This document shows, in pieces, positions 36,079-46,902 of a stretch of 64,000 nucleotides of DNA. Every line of letters starts with the position of its first letter. Position 1 is the first letter of the stretch. Under the pieces are notes generated by a model that was not told the origin of the DNA, did not search any database, and saw only the letters and a program-made list of their open reading frames with translations. Location: positions 22,351,211-22,415,210 of the forward strand of contig NC_092096.1 in the NCBI RefSeq assembly GCF_045679555.1, given 5' to 3'. The stretch is from Salvelinus alpinus. Lineage: Eukaryota; Chordata; Actinopteri; Salmoniformes; Salmonidae. The translations under genes were made by a program, and so were the position numbers.

Positions 36079-36217
36079 ATGGTTTTCTCATCGTCCCAGC
36101 AAGTGGTGGTCGCATTTACGGCGGTGTTGTTTGCATTTGTGGTGTTCCCTAGAATGTTCGGCGTAGGGTCCGGAGCGAAGGAAACTAGAGGTTTTGATGC
36201 ACGCTACAACAGAAAAG
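36079..36217 (+). CDS. ccdc107: ccdc107 exon 1
   Basis: It encodes MVFSSSQQVVVAFTAVLFAF, then VVFPRMFGVGSGAKETRGFD and ARYNRK. The ATG at 36079 is the first in frame. The donor is GTAGCATG. Confidence 0.8.
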
Positions 36218-39200
36218 GTAGCATGAATTTTAAAATAGTATTTGAATTGGCAATGTGACTGTACCGTCATATTGTGTAGGCCTATGCAATGTTTTGCTCC
36301 TGCCATGGTATATTTGTTTAGTAGCCTAACGTTTTACTATGTTCAACATTGTCAAACTTATTTAAAACAAGATATCTGTCTGTTTGCAAAAGTGTGCAAC
36401 ATCGTAGCCTCTTAAGCCTTTAGCAATAAGACAACTGTCATGAATAGGCCTGTTCATCACCATCGTCTTCAAATTGTCTCATGTTGTTTCTCAGCGGGTC
36501 CGGGACCAGGACCAGGTGCAGTGAGAGGGCAGCCGGTCAACAAGAACACGGCTGGCTCCATGAATAAAGCTCAGACCCTGGAGAACATGCAGCAGATGAA
36601 GGTGCTGATGGAGCAGGAGATGAAGGGTGACAAATACAAAACCAACAGCAACAAGGGCTATGTGTTCACGCTGATGCCGCTCTACGCCGTCGGAGTCGGC
36701 CTCTTTGCAGCATACAAATTTCTGAAGGTATAGAATGGAGCAGGAATTCCACCATTGAAAAATGTTGTTGCGGTGATGATTGTGATGGGGTTGCTGGGGG
36801 ATATCTAAACATGCAAGCACACACACACACACACACACACAGACAGACACAGACAGACGGACACACGTGATTGTATGAACTATGGTAATACTGGCAGTCT
36901 GAGCCTGAGTGGACTAAACACACATACGGCTCAGACTGTTGATATCTCCCTTCTATCTCTAAGATCAAGTCTGCAGATGACTCTCAAGCCCAAAAGAACA
37001 AGGATGCCAAAGGTCCCAAGAAGTCGGAGGAGACAGGTGTGTTCTGTGTCCATGTGGTGTGCCACAACGGTCTGTTTGCATACCTTTGTTTATCTTACCC
37101 ATCATGCAGATGCTTTTTTTTACATGGTTTTACATGGTGGTGGCTTTGTCTCTTTCTATAGAGAATCAGCTGTTTGTTTTACATGGTGGTGGCTTTGTCT
37201 CTTTCTATAGAGAATCAGCTGTTTGTTTTACATGGTGGTGTCTCTTTCCATAGAGAATCAGCTGTTTGTTTTACATGGTGGTGGCTTTGTCTCTTTCTAT
37301 AGAGAATCAGCTGTTTGTTTTACATGTTGGTGGCTTTGTCTCTTTCCATAGAGAATCAGCTGTTTGTTTTACATGGTAGCTTTGTCTCTTTCCATAGAGA
37401 ATCAGCTGTTTGTTTTACACGGTAGCTTTGTCTCTTTCCATAGAGAATCAGCTGTTTGTTTTACATGGTGGTGTCTCTTTCCATAGAGAATCAGCTGTTT
37501 GTTTTACATGGTGGTGGTGTCTCTTTCCATAGAGAATCAGCTGTTTGTTTTACATGGTAGCTTTGTCTCTTTCCATAGAGAATCAGCTGTTTGTTTTACA
37601 TGGTGGTGTCTCTTTCTATAGAGAATCAGCTGTTTGTTTTACATGGTGGTGGTGTCTCTTTCCATAGAGAATCAGCTGTTTGTTTTACATGGTAGCTTTG
37701 TCTCTTTCCATAGAGAATCAGCTGTTTGTTTTACATGGTAGCTTTGTCTCTTTCCATAGAGAATCAGCTGTTTGTTTTACATGGTAGCTTTGTCTCTTTC
37801 CATAGAGAATCAGCTGTTTGTTTTACATGGTGGTGTCTCTTTCCATAGAGAATCAGCTTACAGAGCTGGAGCAGCGGCTAGCGCAAACAGAGAAGATGCT
37901 CAACTCCATTCTCACCCAACTGGACCCATTGACAAGTTGGTAAGTAAGCCAACTGACCCATAAACCACGGAGCTCCGGTTTGTCGTCTTTTTCTGTGTAA
38001 ATATTGCTCTGTAAATAATACCCCATGTAATTAAATACATGTCTGTCGTGATTAAGACCAGTTTATCCTGACCAGGTAGTTACAGCAGTTATTAGGGGAC
38101 GTTGCATGGTCTTGATAAACTGTTGACACTTTTGACCCTGCTGAATCTAAGAGCGTTTATGGAAATGGGACTCTGGGTGGGGTGTGTTGACCAGGCACCA
38201 AATGGGAGATAGTGTTTTACCGACGCACATTTCTGTATCAATTGGGTGTTGGGTGAAGTGGCCCCTAGGGCCTAGACCTTGAGTTTTGACTCTCGGTTTC
38301 GCATTTCCCAAGACTAATGGTTAGGATTGGGGAAGCTGATCCTAGATCTGTACCTAGAGAAACTTCACCCCGGAGCTATGACCTGAACCTACGAAGGGCA
38401 ACCGGTCAGGGACTGCGTGTCTCAGAGTTCTGTCCTCAGTGACCCTGCTCTCTCCTGGCCATTTCACTCCTCTCCAGTGTCAAGTCTGTGGCCCAGGAAC
38501 AGAAGAACGAGATCATGTCCCAGCTCCAGTCCATCCGCCACCTGATGAAGAAGAGAGGCATGGACTGTCCACCCCTTAACATTGAAGGTATGTGGCCCCA
38601 CCTCCTGCTGGGACATGTTCATTAGGCACCAAATGGAAGAATACAGACAAATAGGGACTACTTTGGGTTTCAGTTATCAAAGGTGCATACGCACACAAAA
38701 AAGACTAAACCTTACGTTCTGCAAGTTTTCCCGCTATGGTTGGTATTTATCATATTTGAACTTGATACGCTATGGTTGGTATTTATCATATTTGAACTTG
38801 ACAGGAAAGTGTGCGTATCTTCACACACATCTCAGAATCTGCCTACTCACAACTTCTTGTGGTTGAAGAATTGTATCGCAAGCAAATATTGTTATTTTGT
38901 GGAAGCTGCGTTGCTTGGTGACACCGGAATTACTGTAATTACTAACAATGCTGATAAACACAAAGCGTAAATGATAAAACAGATTTTCCGTTGGTAAGGA
39001 GATCGCTGGGCTTGTATATTTATTATGCAAATCAATCATATCGCAGGACATTGTCCTTTTCTGACATGAATGGTTTATTCCTGCTACTATATGACAAATA
39101 ATTACCATTCAATAGTTCAAGCTACCTGACAGGAAATAGACCGGCAGCCTAGGCTATTTCAAGTATTTAACAGTAGGCTATGGGGTAGAGTATTACCGTG

Positions 39201-40325
39201 CAGGAGTGTGACCTCATAACATATTTAATTTCAGAGTCTATACCAAGGCAGGAGATAGAAACACAATCTATTGATGAACAAAATATTGAGCAACAGTTGG
39301 TCTTTTGTTTTGAAGCGGTGTGGGCTGTAGCACTTAGTTTAACATTTCTCAAATAGACCGTCAATCTTGCGGAATTTGCAGCCAGAGTTTGGGTCTCGCA
39401 TGTTTAGTTTGAAAAAGTCACTGTAAAAAGATTCAAACATTCTGCCAACACCCACAATTTGTTGGGTACGCAGATTTTAGGATCTCCACGTGCCCAGAAT
39501 TTAGTTTGAAATTCAGCACAATTGATAAATGAGGCCCCTGGATAAAAATAAACTATTTTGTTTTCCGTTGCAACAAAAAAATACACTTTTAAAATGTTTT
39601 CTGTTGTGTTCCCTATTTTATATTACTTTGGTTTTCTTGGTATGGTATCCAAAATGGGCCAGGTTGGAGCACCTCTCTCCTGAATGGTTTGGCATTCAAC
39701 TCCAAAAAGTAACTTTCTGACAATTTTTATTTTATTTTTTTACTGTGAACAAACATGTATGGAAAGTTTTTTTGGGGGGGGCAAAATTAAATTAACTTTA
39801 TTTGTCTTGGGGGAAAGGAGTTGGGCAGCAAGAGTCACACACCCCATCATACATGATCCACATGAGTAGTATTGACATCATGACTCAAACACACCCATCC
39901 TGAAATGGGGTGTCTATTTGCGGCGCACGGTCGCAACTTTTGCCCTTTTCCGTCTTTCAGAGCCGCAGTGCGAGAGGAACCTGGATGACCTCATCGAGTC
40001 TCTGGCAGCCCACGGCGACACCTCGCCAGAGGTGGTCGCTCCTGCGGAGGACGATCAAAGTGGTGTCGTGAAAGAGGAGGAGCCAGTCCACCTCCAGCAG
40101 CACCGCCCTGAATCCAAGGATGAGTACTCAGCAACCGGCGCTGAGGAGGAGGACATGCCCTCCTTGGATGATTCTTGTGAGACCGACATTGAGGACATGG
40201 GCCCAGCCCAGAGCATTCCAGAAGAAAGGCCTTCAACTGGGCTCAGACGACGCAACAGGCTGGAATGAACAGAAAAAAGGGCTTGTTTTAAACTGTACAT
40301 GAATAAAGCCATACATGTATTTTCT
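36079..40325 (+). CDS. ccdc107: Coiled-coil domain-containing protein 107
   Basis: Six exons (36079-36217, 36495-36727, 36964-37036, 37849-37939, 38478-38587, 39961-40268) join in frame into 317 residues; all junctions are GT/AG and phases agree. The protein has an N-terminal hydrophobic signal or anchor (VVVAFTAVLFAFVVFP), a second hydrophobic segment GYVFTLMPLYAVGVGLFAAY, a charged linker, a coiled coil with LEQRLAQTEKMLNSILTQLD, and an acidic C-terminus. The LAQTExxLNxxxxQLDPL block and the preceding YK-ended membrane segment identify CCDC107, a little-studied membrane protein. Start: ATG at 36079 in GGATATGG context. No stop or frameshift is seen. Function in the cell is not established. 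Confidence 0.85.
36495..36727 (+). CDS. ccdc107: ccdc107 exon 2
   Basis: A 233-bp exon from the glycine/proline-rich GPGPGPGAVRGQP through TLENMQQMKVLMEQEMKGDK to the hydrophobic segment and FLK. The acceptor is TTTCTCAG, the donor GTATAG. Confidence 0.85.
36818..36840. repeat. (CA)n microsatellite in ccdc107 intron 2
   Basis: A 23-bp run of CA followed by AGACAGACACAGACAGACGG, a compound tract. Confidence 0.95.
36964..37036 (+). CDS. ccdc107: ccdc107 exon 3
   Basis: A 73-bp exon encoding IKSADDSQAQKNKDAKGPKK and SEET, a lysine-rich linker. The donor GTGTGT is unusual but usable. Confidence 0.75.
37121..37860 (+). repeat. Minisatellite repeating the ccdc107 exon 4 acceptor
   Basis: Sixteen tandem copies of a 43-, 46- or 49-bp unit. 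Each has TCTCTTTCCATAG (or CTATAG) plus AGAATCAGCT, then GTTTGTTTTACATGG and a variable GGTGGTGTC or TAGCTTTGTC part. The last copy is the real acceptor and start of exon 4 (37849). All unit lengths equal 1 modulo 3, so use of an upstream acceptor would change the frame. Confidence 0.95.
37849..37939 (+). CDS. ccdc107: ccdc107 exon 4 (coiled coil)
   Basis: A 91-bp exon encoding ENQLTELEQRLAQTEKMLNS and ILTQLDPLTS. The acceptor TTCCATAG and the first exon bases AGAATCAGCT are the last copy of a 16-copy array occupying the preceding intron. Confidence 0.9.
38215..38370. repeat. Decayed fold-back MITE
   Basis: GAAGTGGCCCCTAGGGCCTA at the left and CTAGAGAAACTTCACCCC at the right are imperfect complements, with GCTGATCCTAGATCTG between. 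It lies in ccdc107 intron 4. Confidence 0.4.
38478..38587 (+). CDS. ccdc107: ccdc107 exon 5
   Basis: A 110-bp exon encoding VKSVAQEQKNEIMSQLQSIR, then HLMKKRGMDCPPLNIE. The acceptor is CTCTCCAG, the donor GTATGTGG. Confidence 0.88.
38588..39960. other. ccdc107 last intron
   Basis: A 1.37-kb intron with an imperfect two-copy duplication (CTATGGTTGGTATTTATCAT at 38733 and 38770) and AT-rich DNA. No gene is recognised inside. Confidence 0.6.
39961..40268 (+). CDS. ccdc107: ccdc107 last exon
   Basis: A 308-bp coding exon after acceptor GTCTTTCAG. It encodes PQCERNLDDLIESLAAHGDT, a long acidic tail, and ends TGLRRRNRLE with a TGA at 40266-40268. Confidence 0.88.
40302..40307 (+). terminator. ccdc107: ccdc107 poly(A) signal
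   Basis: AATAAA lies 34 bases after the ccdc107 stop. The 3' UTR is therefore very short, with cleavage expected around 40320-40330. Confidence 0.8.
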
Positions 40326-41050
40326 CATTCTTCATGGCACTACTGCAGTCTGTTCAATAATGCTCTTGCTTTTGGCTCGCAGTTGAATAAGAAAGGGCAG
40401 CTATCAATGTGAAAGGATTTTGTCCAAGGTTGTGTGTGATGAAGGTGATTTTTCTGTGCCATCCCTTAAAGCATAGCAGACCCCTGGCTAGGCCTATGTG
40501 TAGGGTTAGTGCTTACTCCTGACAAATAAAATCCCCAGAAGCATAACTCCATATAACCTTTGACTTAGGTCTGGAGGTTTTCCTTGTCACCTGAGTTTTC
40601 CATCCTTGAAACAAACATTAGTTAGTATGTAAGGCACCTGTAAATGTGTTTTCGTCACGTGACTGCTGCTTGGAAACCCTGTACATCTCATTATATGCTG
40701 CCATCTTTTAGAAAGGGTCTTTACGGCCCTAAATATCAAGACTCCAAAGTGTGTGTTATGCAATCCTGCAACTGACATCCGTATGTCATAGAATAGTCAA
40801 AATAATAAAAAATGTCAAACATAGTTAACTATAAATAGCTACATTTAGGTTTTTTCTACTACGTACTCGAGTCTACAAGATACAAGTGCAACCTTGTGAC
40901 GTTTGGCTTGTGGTATGATTTGCCTGTTTTCAGACATCTTATGCATGCGGTTTTCTCTGAAACTGATCTTGAATGTCCTGGTGAATACAACTGCATGAGT
41001 TATCTTACTGGAGGGAGATGCAGGACAATCATGAATGTATTGATGACGTA
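40326..41050. other. Intergenic DNA, nothing recognised
   Basis: No conserved reading frame, tandem unit or terminal repeat is visible between the ccdc107 end and the next MITE. Confidence 0.5.
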
Positions 41051-41054
41051 GTCT

Positions 41055-41905
41055 AAATCAGGGCTCTCCAACCCTGTTCCTGGAGAGCTACTGTCCAGTG
41101 GGTCTCTCCAACCCTGTTCCTGAAGAGCTACTGTCCAGTGGGTTTCTCTCCAACCCTGTTCCTGGAGAGCTACTGTCCAGTGGGTTTCTCTCCAACCCTG
41201 TTTCTGAAGAGCTACTGTCCAGTGGGTTTCTCTCCAACCCTGTTCCTGGAGAGCTACTGTCCAGTGGGTTTCTCTCCAACCCTGTTCCTGGAGAGCTACT
41301 GTCCAGTGGGTTTCTCTCCAACCCTGTTCCTGGAAGCTACTCTCCAGTGGGTTTCTCTCCAACCCTGTTCCTGGAGAGCTACTGTCCAGTGGATTTCTCT
41401 CCAACCCTGTTCCTGGAGAGCTACTGTCCAGTGGGTTTCTCTCCAACCCTGTTCCTGGAGAGCAACTGTCCAGTGGGTTTCTCTCCAACCCTGTTCCTGG
41501 AGAGCTACTGTCCAGTGGGTCTCTCCAACCCTGTTCCTGAAGAGCTACTGTCCAGTGGGTTTCTCTCCAACCCTGTTCCTGGAGAGCTACTGTCCAGTGG
41601 GTTTCTCTCCAACCCTGTTCCTGGAGAGCAACTGTCCAGTGGGTTTCTCTCCAACCCTGTTCCTGGAGAGCAACTGTCCAGTGGGTTTCTCTCCAACCCT
41701 GTTCCTGGAGAGCTACTGTCCAGTGGGTCTCTCCAACCCTGTTCCTGGAGAGCTACTGTCCAGTAGGTTTCTCTCCAACCCTAATCTAGCACACGTGATC
41801 CTAATAATTAGCTGGTTGATAAGGGGAATCCAGTTAGTTATAACGGGTTTGTGTGAACCTACCGGAGGCTAGCTCTTCAGGAGTAGAGTTGGAGAGCCCT
41901 GGTCT
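41055..41905. mobile_element. MITE carrying an internal 42-bp minisatellite
   Basis: Inverted outer ends, CAGGGCTCTCCAACCCTG at the left and GTTGGAGAGCCCTGGTC at the right, enclose the array. After the array come CTAATAATTAGCTGGTTGAT and GCTCTTCAGGAGTAGAG, the normal interior of such an element. The repeat unit is the left arm of the MITE itself. Confidence 0.8.
41068..41785. repeat. 42-bp minisatellite (about 17 copies)
   Basis: The unit is GGTTTCTCTCCAACCCTGTT plus CCTGGAGAGCTACTGTCCAGTG, with a few 38-39 bp variants. As 42 is a multiple of 3, open frames of up to 244 codons appear on both strands (repeating LSNPVPGELLSSGF and others). These are not genes. Confidence 0.95.
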
Positions 41906-42147
41906 GAATTAATTTGCGTTCTGTTTGGGCCTTTGTCTGGTTTTGTAGTTGAGATTAAGCACTATATGTGTATTTAGCCAACACAACCATGCATTTTTCT
42001 CTTATTTTATATTTGTTTCCTTTTTAGTATTTTATGTGAACTATCGTTGACTGTAGTTAACACAGAAGTTAGCCTCTGGTTAGCACCAACCCAGTGAAAC
42101 TACAGGATAGAACAGAAATCAAATAATCTCATTGGTTTCGCCTTAAA

Positions 42148-42228
42148 TTGCACCCTACCTATTCCCTATATAGTAGGCCTCTGGTCAAAAGTAGTGCACT
42201 ATGTAGGGAATATGGTGACATGATCTGT
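42148..42228. repeat. Fold-back MITE
   Basis: ACCCTACCTATTCCCTATAT and its near-complement GTGCACTATGTAGGGAATAT flank GGTCAAAAGTAGTGC. Typical short palindromic fish MITE. Confidence 0.65.
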
Positions 42229-42972
42229 GTAGTAATACTGTACCAGCAATCAAATAATCACGTTGTCTGTGTAGAAATGCTGTACCACAAGACTTTTCAA
42301 AACACTGACAAATATCTTGTCTTGTGATAACTATAGCTTTGGAGCAAATATTTAGCGAACACACAATTCATATATCTGGAGACTATAGAAACACTGCCAT
42401 GTTTGTCTCCTGTTTGAGAGGCCATTTGTCTGCTAACTCTATTTATTTTGTATAGCTGTGCTCTTGGGTATGCATAACTGAGGAACGTTGAAAGATGGGA
42501 GAAAATGTTCCACTCCTTACTAGAAAATAAAGGTGCTATGTGGCAACCCTTTTTTGTGAATATTTACTCCATTTCATGAATCTGTTTGATGGATTGATTT
42601 GATTTGCAGTATCATTCATACCTCAGGCTGGCTCGTGGTTGAATGAGCTAAGCACAATAGAGCTTTAAGTCAAAAACCAACCCACAGCAGGCAGTGGATA
42701 TCTACTGCTATAATTACACTGAGAGAAGAGCAGTCGGACTGCTCTGTGTGTAATGGTCCTCTGTATACAGAAGATGGCGGTAGAGGAACACAATACTTCA
42801 ACGCAATTCCCCAGCAGAATCTTTGTCAGACGCTCAATACTTCTAGACCTGCTTGTATCTGAGCAAAATCAAAATGTCAGTTCAAATGTAAAACATGTAA
42901 ACTATTGCCTCTCTACATTGAGAGAGATCACACATTGTCTGATCGTTGCCTTATAACTGTATATGCCTCTAA

Positions 42973-43085
42973 CCAGACACTGTTATCCAAAGCAACTTAC
43001 ACTGTGTATGTGATTCCCTGCAGGAATTGAACACACAACCTAATCCTGGATGTTGCTGCTTCATGCTCCAACGGAGCTGTATAGC
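42973..43085 (-). repeat. Decayed tRNA-derived SINE
   Basis: CCAAAGCAACTTACACTGTG and GGAATTGAACACACAACC recall the tail and B-box complement of fish SINEs. Strongly diverged. Confidence 0.4.
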
Positions 43086-43662
43086 AGTCAGAACCGCATT
43101 GCCTTGACTGAATGTCAAACACTTCAAAAATAATTGACCAGATGTTTTAGCAAGAGGGAAGACATTTTTTAAGAAACATTAAAATCCCTAAATAATATCC
43201 TGAAGCTATATGAGCTAGACATGTACTGTATACTTGTAGCTTAATTGTGAAGGTTCACAGTAATTCACCACAAATTAATATGCCTCTTTTAATTAGCAGA
43301 ACGCACCTCAGTTTCCATCTAATCAGGTCAAAATTCACCCCAGAGATTCAACCGACTTTCACTGCAATACCCGAGCTTGTCAATTAGTTAAATAAACTGA
43401 AATTACCCTCAGTGGCAGCAAAGGGAGTCCTTTCACATGTAACCAGTGCTGTGACACCAGGGTCATGTTCATCAGGCACCAAATGTTTTGAGTTACATGC
43501 CGTATTGAACCCTGTGGTTCTGCTTGTTGTGGTCCTCTTTTCCACACCCACTAAACCCTGTTAAGGAAACTACAGGTTAATAGCGCAACTGACGTCATTT
43601 GAAATTTAGAGTTCAAATCACTTTCCAAACTTGAATAATGCATATGAATATGCTGTTTAGCC

Positions 43663-43950
43663 GAAGGCTGTGTTTACACATCCACCCTAAGAACCCAAAA
43701 CGGATTTTCATCCTATATCTGGTCTTTTTTTCCGAAAGTCCACACTCAGATTTACATGTGACACATATCAGATTTGCGTATTCACACTGATGTAGGCTCT
43801 GAACCAGCACACAGATGCTGGTGCTATAAATCAGAAGTCAAAAGATCAGATTCCATGTGTTGTTTTGTTGTTGCTGTTTACACATTAGGGAGAAGTTCAA
43901 ATAGGTATCAGATATGCAGAAGATATGAATTGGGCTGCCTGTGTAAACTA
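43663..43950. repeat. MITE-like repeat with inverted ends
   Basis: The left end, AAGGCTGTGTTTACACATCC, and the right end, TGGGCTGCCTGTGTAAAC, are inverted relatives. Repeated CAGATTTxCxTGTGACA-type motifs lie between. No coding capacity. Confidence 0.5.
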
Positions 43951-44269
43951 AGATAGGCTATGTCACCAAACGGAAGCAAACTATACCAAAACCCTTACTA
44001 ATTTGGGTTGTGTCCAGAAGTTTATTGTGATGGTTCACTCAAACTGTCTTAGTATTTGTTTAATAGCCCACTGTTAATACGATCCCAAACAGTTTTGCAT
44101 GTCAGTAGTCAAGTTTTCAAGATGGAGCACTTTCAGCCTGACGTTCAGTGGTCCTGTGCGTACACAACCTTTAATCGTTATTCCTTTGTCTGCCAATTTA
44201 CACTAAACCTGTAGTATAGGACCACTTAGACTGAGTAAAGTCCTGAATGTTTCTCAAAGGGCTGGTTTC

Positions 44270-44375
44270 CCAGACACAGATGAAGCCTAGTCCTGGACTA
44301 ACCAATTTTTATGGAGATTCTCAATTGAGCATGTTTTTTAGTCCAGGACAAGGCTTCATCTGTATCCTGTAAACC
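44270..44375. repeat. Fold-back MITE
   Basis: TGGTTTCCCAGACACAGATG with AAGCCTAGTCCTGGACTA is mirrored by TAGTCCAGGACAAGGCTTCA with TCTGTATCCTGTAAACCAGC. It is a near-perfect hairpin about 105 bp long, the same family as 5430-5550. Confidence 0.8.
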
Positions 44376-45084
44376 AGCACATGGTGTTTGCTGAAGCTCT
44401 GTGTGGTCTAAAGACACCCATTGTCTGCCAGGGTATTGTCTGCCAGGGTATTGTCTTGGACTAGTTTGCAATGTAGTCTTTCCTTGATTCTTTGTGTCCT
44501 CTCTCCACCTTCATCGTGGAGGACAAACAGAATTGTAGATGCTTGTTCATTGGACATCTTAAATGTCAGCAAGCTAGTCTACTGGGAGAGAGAGAGAGCA
44601 GGGAGAGCTCATGATCTGGGATAAAATTAGGATAGGCCGAACAGGACGGCACAAAAAGTTCATGCTGAAATGACGGCAAGGAGGTTGTGTGTTTGTGTGT
44701 GTGTTCAGGAACACTGCATCTCAGCCTTCACAAGGTCACTTTCTCATAGTTCTGTGAAAGAGTTAGCTGATGTTTGAAAAGGCTTCCTATTGGCAAGGCT
44801 TTGCCAATTCAGTAAGCTCTCAGGACTTTGTATAGAATGAATCGCTTCTTAACAGCCTTCTCTATCACAATTGTAACTAATTATCTTTCATTTACATCCT
44901 CAGAGGCAAACTTGTCAAACCCTTTTGAACAAAATGCATTTTTTTGATTAGGCTAATATCCATGAAAACCTTTTAGTTTCCTGACTATAATAATGTCTTT
45001 GGTCAAATGGGAGTAGCTTACAGTGAACAAAACATACTAGTGGTCCTTATGCTGGACGTGAGCCATGTTACAATTCCCATCAAG

Positions 45085-45240
45085 TGGCTTAACCCTTTTG
45101 GCGCAATGAGTGATTGCTTTTCATACCAGCGACCCGGGTTCACTTCCCTGCCCCGCCATTCGCTACAATACTATGGCTCCTTGCTCTTGAAGAAAGTATC
45201 TTGTTGCCATAGCTCCTTGCCAAATGTTAAATGTTAGCTA
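45085..45240 (+). repeat. tRNA-like SINE head
   Basis: TTGGCGCAATGAGTGATTGC resembles an A box, and GACCCGGGTTCACTTCCCTG contains a B-box-like GGTTCACTTCC about 45 bases later. A short 3' body follows. It is not a functional tRNA: the stems do not pair well. Confidence 0.45.
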
Positions 45241-45976
45241 AGTGCTGCTATCTGTTCTGTTTTTGTATCAGGCCTGATTTGACACATTCAGACTAGTGCC
45301 ATTTGAATTTGTCTTAGTTGATTTGCTCTGAAAATATTAATTTGTCTGAACTGTGTAAAATAAGCTGTGAGTACCACACAATGGAAGGTCAAACATTAGC
45401 CATTAAGCTAAGCTAGTTGAAGGGTATTTTTTAGGAAATGTCTCTACTCATATGAACCCCCTCCTAGTTTTATGAAAATGTAATCTTTCTGAAAGATGTA
45501 CATTATATTGTTTATATTAGCTGCTTAAGTTATAGTTGATTCAGATGAAATATATCCATGATATAGATATTAGGCCTACTAGACAGAGAGGGTGGGTAGA
45601 CCAGAGACATATATTTAAAGAGTTTGGGCATTGTCCTTTCTGCATCTAAATGTGTCTCTGGGGTAGACTATGGCTTAAAATATGAAAAAATGATTGTGTA
45701 AAAATTGAACTTGCACTTGAACCCAAATGCATTCAAACCCAGGCTGCAAGACCCCTCCCTGGAGAAATGGCCACGCAGATCTACATGGCTGATATGGGCA
45801 GCCTAGGAACCACCTTGGCTCTCTGAAACTTATTTTTTACCCTTCACTTCCTGATAAAGATCAGCTCTCTGGCAGTCTGGCTGTTCTATTTTTAGCAAAG
45901 CGCTGTGGTCGAGGGGGGAAATAGATAGGTGCTGCTGGTTGTTTGGTTCTTGTATTGGTCATGTGGAAGTAGACCT

Positions 45977-46087
45977 CCCACTGGGCACACACTGGTTGAA
46001 TCAACGTTGTTTCCATGCCATTTCAATTGAATTACATTGAACCAACATATGGATTAGACATTGAATTGGCATCTGTGCCCAGTGAGC
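45977..46087. repeat. Fold-back MITE
   Basis: Ends CACTGGGCACACACTGG and TGTGCCCAGTG are inverted. GTTGAATCAACGTTGTTTCC and ATTGAACCAACATATGG continue the mirror. About 110 bp. Confidence 0.75.
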
Positions 46088-46727
46088 TGTTTATTAGGAA
46101 AGACCCTTTCAGTCCACATGTGCTGAAGGCCATAATGATGAATGGCTCCCAATAGTATTAAACAAAACGCCAATGAAACAGACGGTTAAACTGCTCTGAT
46201 CAGAACCATCTCACAGATTGAGGCTCCATTTTGAGAAAAAGCCTAGTTATTCTCTTCTCCTTTTCTATTTACAGCCCAATAGTATATGCAGGCTATAGCC
46301 TACTCTTCTCATTGGCTACGGTTTGTAAATTGTAATTATTTTTTTTTTTAAACAAATCAACTTTGAATGGGAGTGGAGTTTTCCCCCTTTGTAGATGAGA
46401 AATGAGTTTTCATTACTGTTCAGTCGAGCGTGGCACGTTTTTACGGCATGTACATCGGGGAATATGATGCGCGTAATTATAGCTATCCTCCTCTCAAGGC
46501 CTCATCCCGTTGATTGAGCTGCGCTGAGCACATCAAAGGAGACTCGCTCTCTAGTGCCACCCAACCAAGTGTAGACATTCAAAGAGATGTCACATTTTAG
46601 GCTTGAATGTCTTGATTTCACGACGTCTTTATTTAGTTTATTTTCCGCATTGGCTAATTCCCAGCACTTTTGTAGCGTATAGGCCTATAGCTATTGCGTT
46701 AGTACATAGGCCTATGCGTTATGTTAC

Positions 46728-46902
46728 TCCAAAAAGGGCTCTATGCTTGCTTAATGTATGGCAACACTTAAGGTTCTGTATAGAACCGAAATTGGTTCCA
46801 TATAGAACCATTGCGTTCCATATAGGCTTCCATATTGGGTTCTATTTGGAACCAAAATAAAAAATGTTGGTTAAATCCAGAACCTTTTTTTCTAAGAGTG
46901 TA
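46728..46902. repeat. Degenerate GGTTCTA/TAGAACC repeat
   Basis: Alternating GGTTCTGTATAGAACC and GGTTCCATATAGAACC motifs end in CTTTTTTTCTAAGAGTG. This is a common palindromic fish MITE, partly decayed. Confidence 0.6.

Noticed and set aside
36079-40268. First thought: ric3 (acetylcholine receptor chaperone) for the gene with an N-terminal membrane segment and coiled coil
   Set aside because: The LAQTExxLNxxxxQLDPL block and the YK-ended membrane segment fit CCDC107 much better, and the length (317 residues) is close.
41000-41872. Open frames of 162-244 codons on both strands
   Set aside because: The 42-bp repeat keeps frame, so several frames are open at once. The sequence is a MITE arm repeated.
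45085-45165. Possible tRNA gene
   Set aside because: A- and B-box-like motifs are present, but the acceptor and anticodon stems do not pair. A SINE head is more likely.
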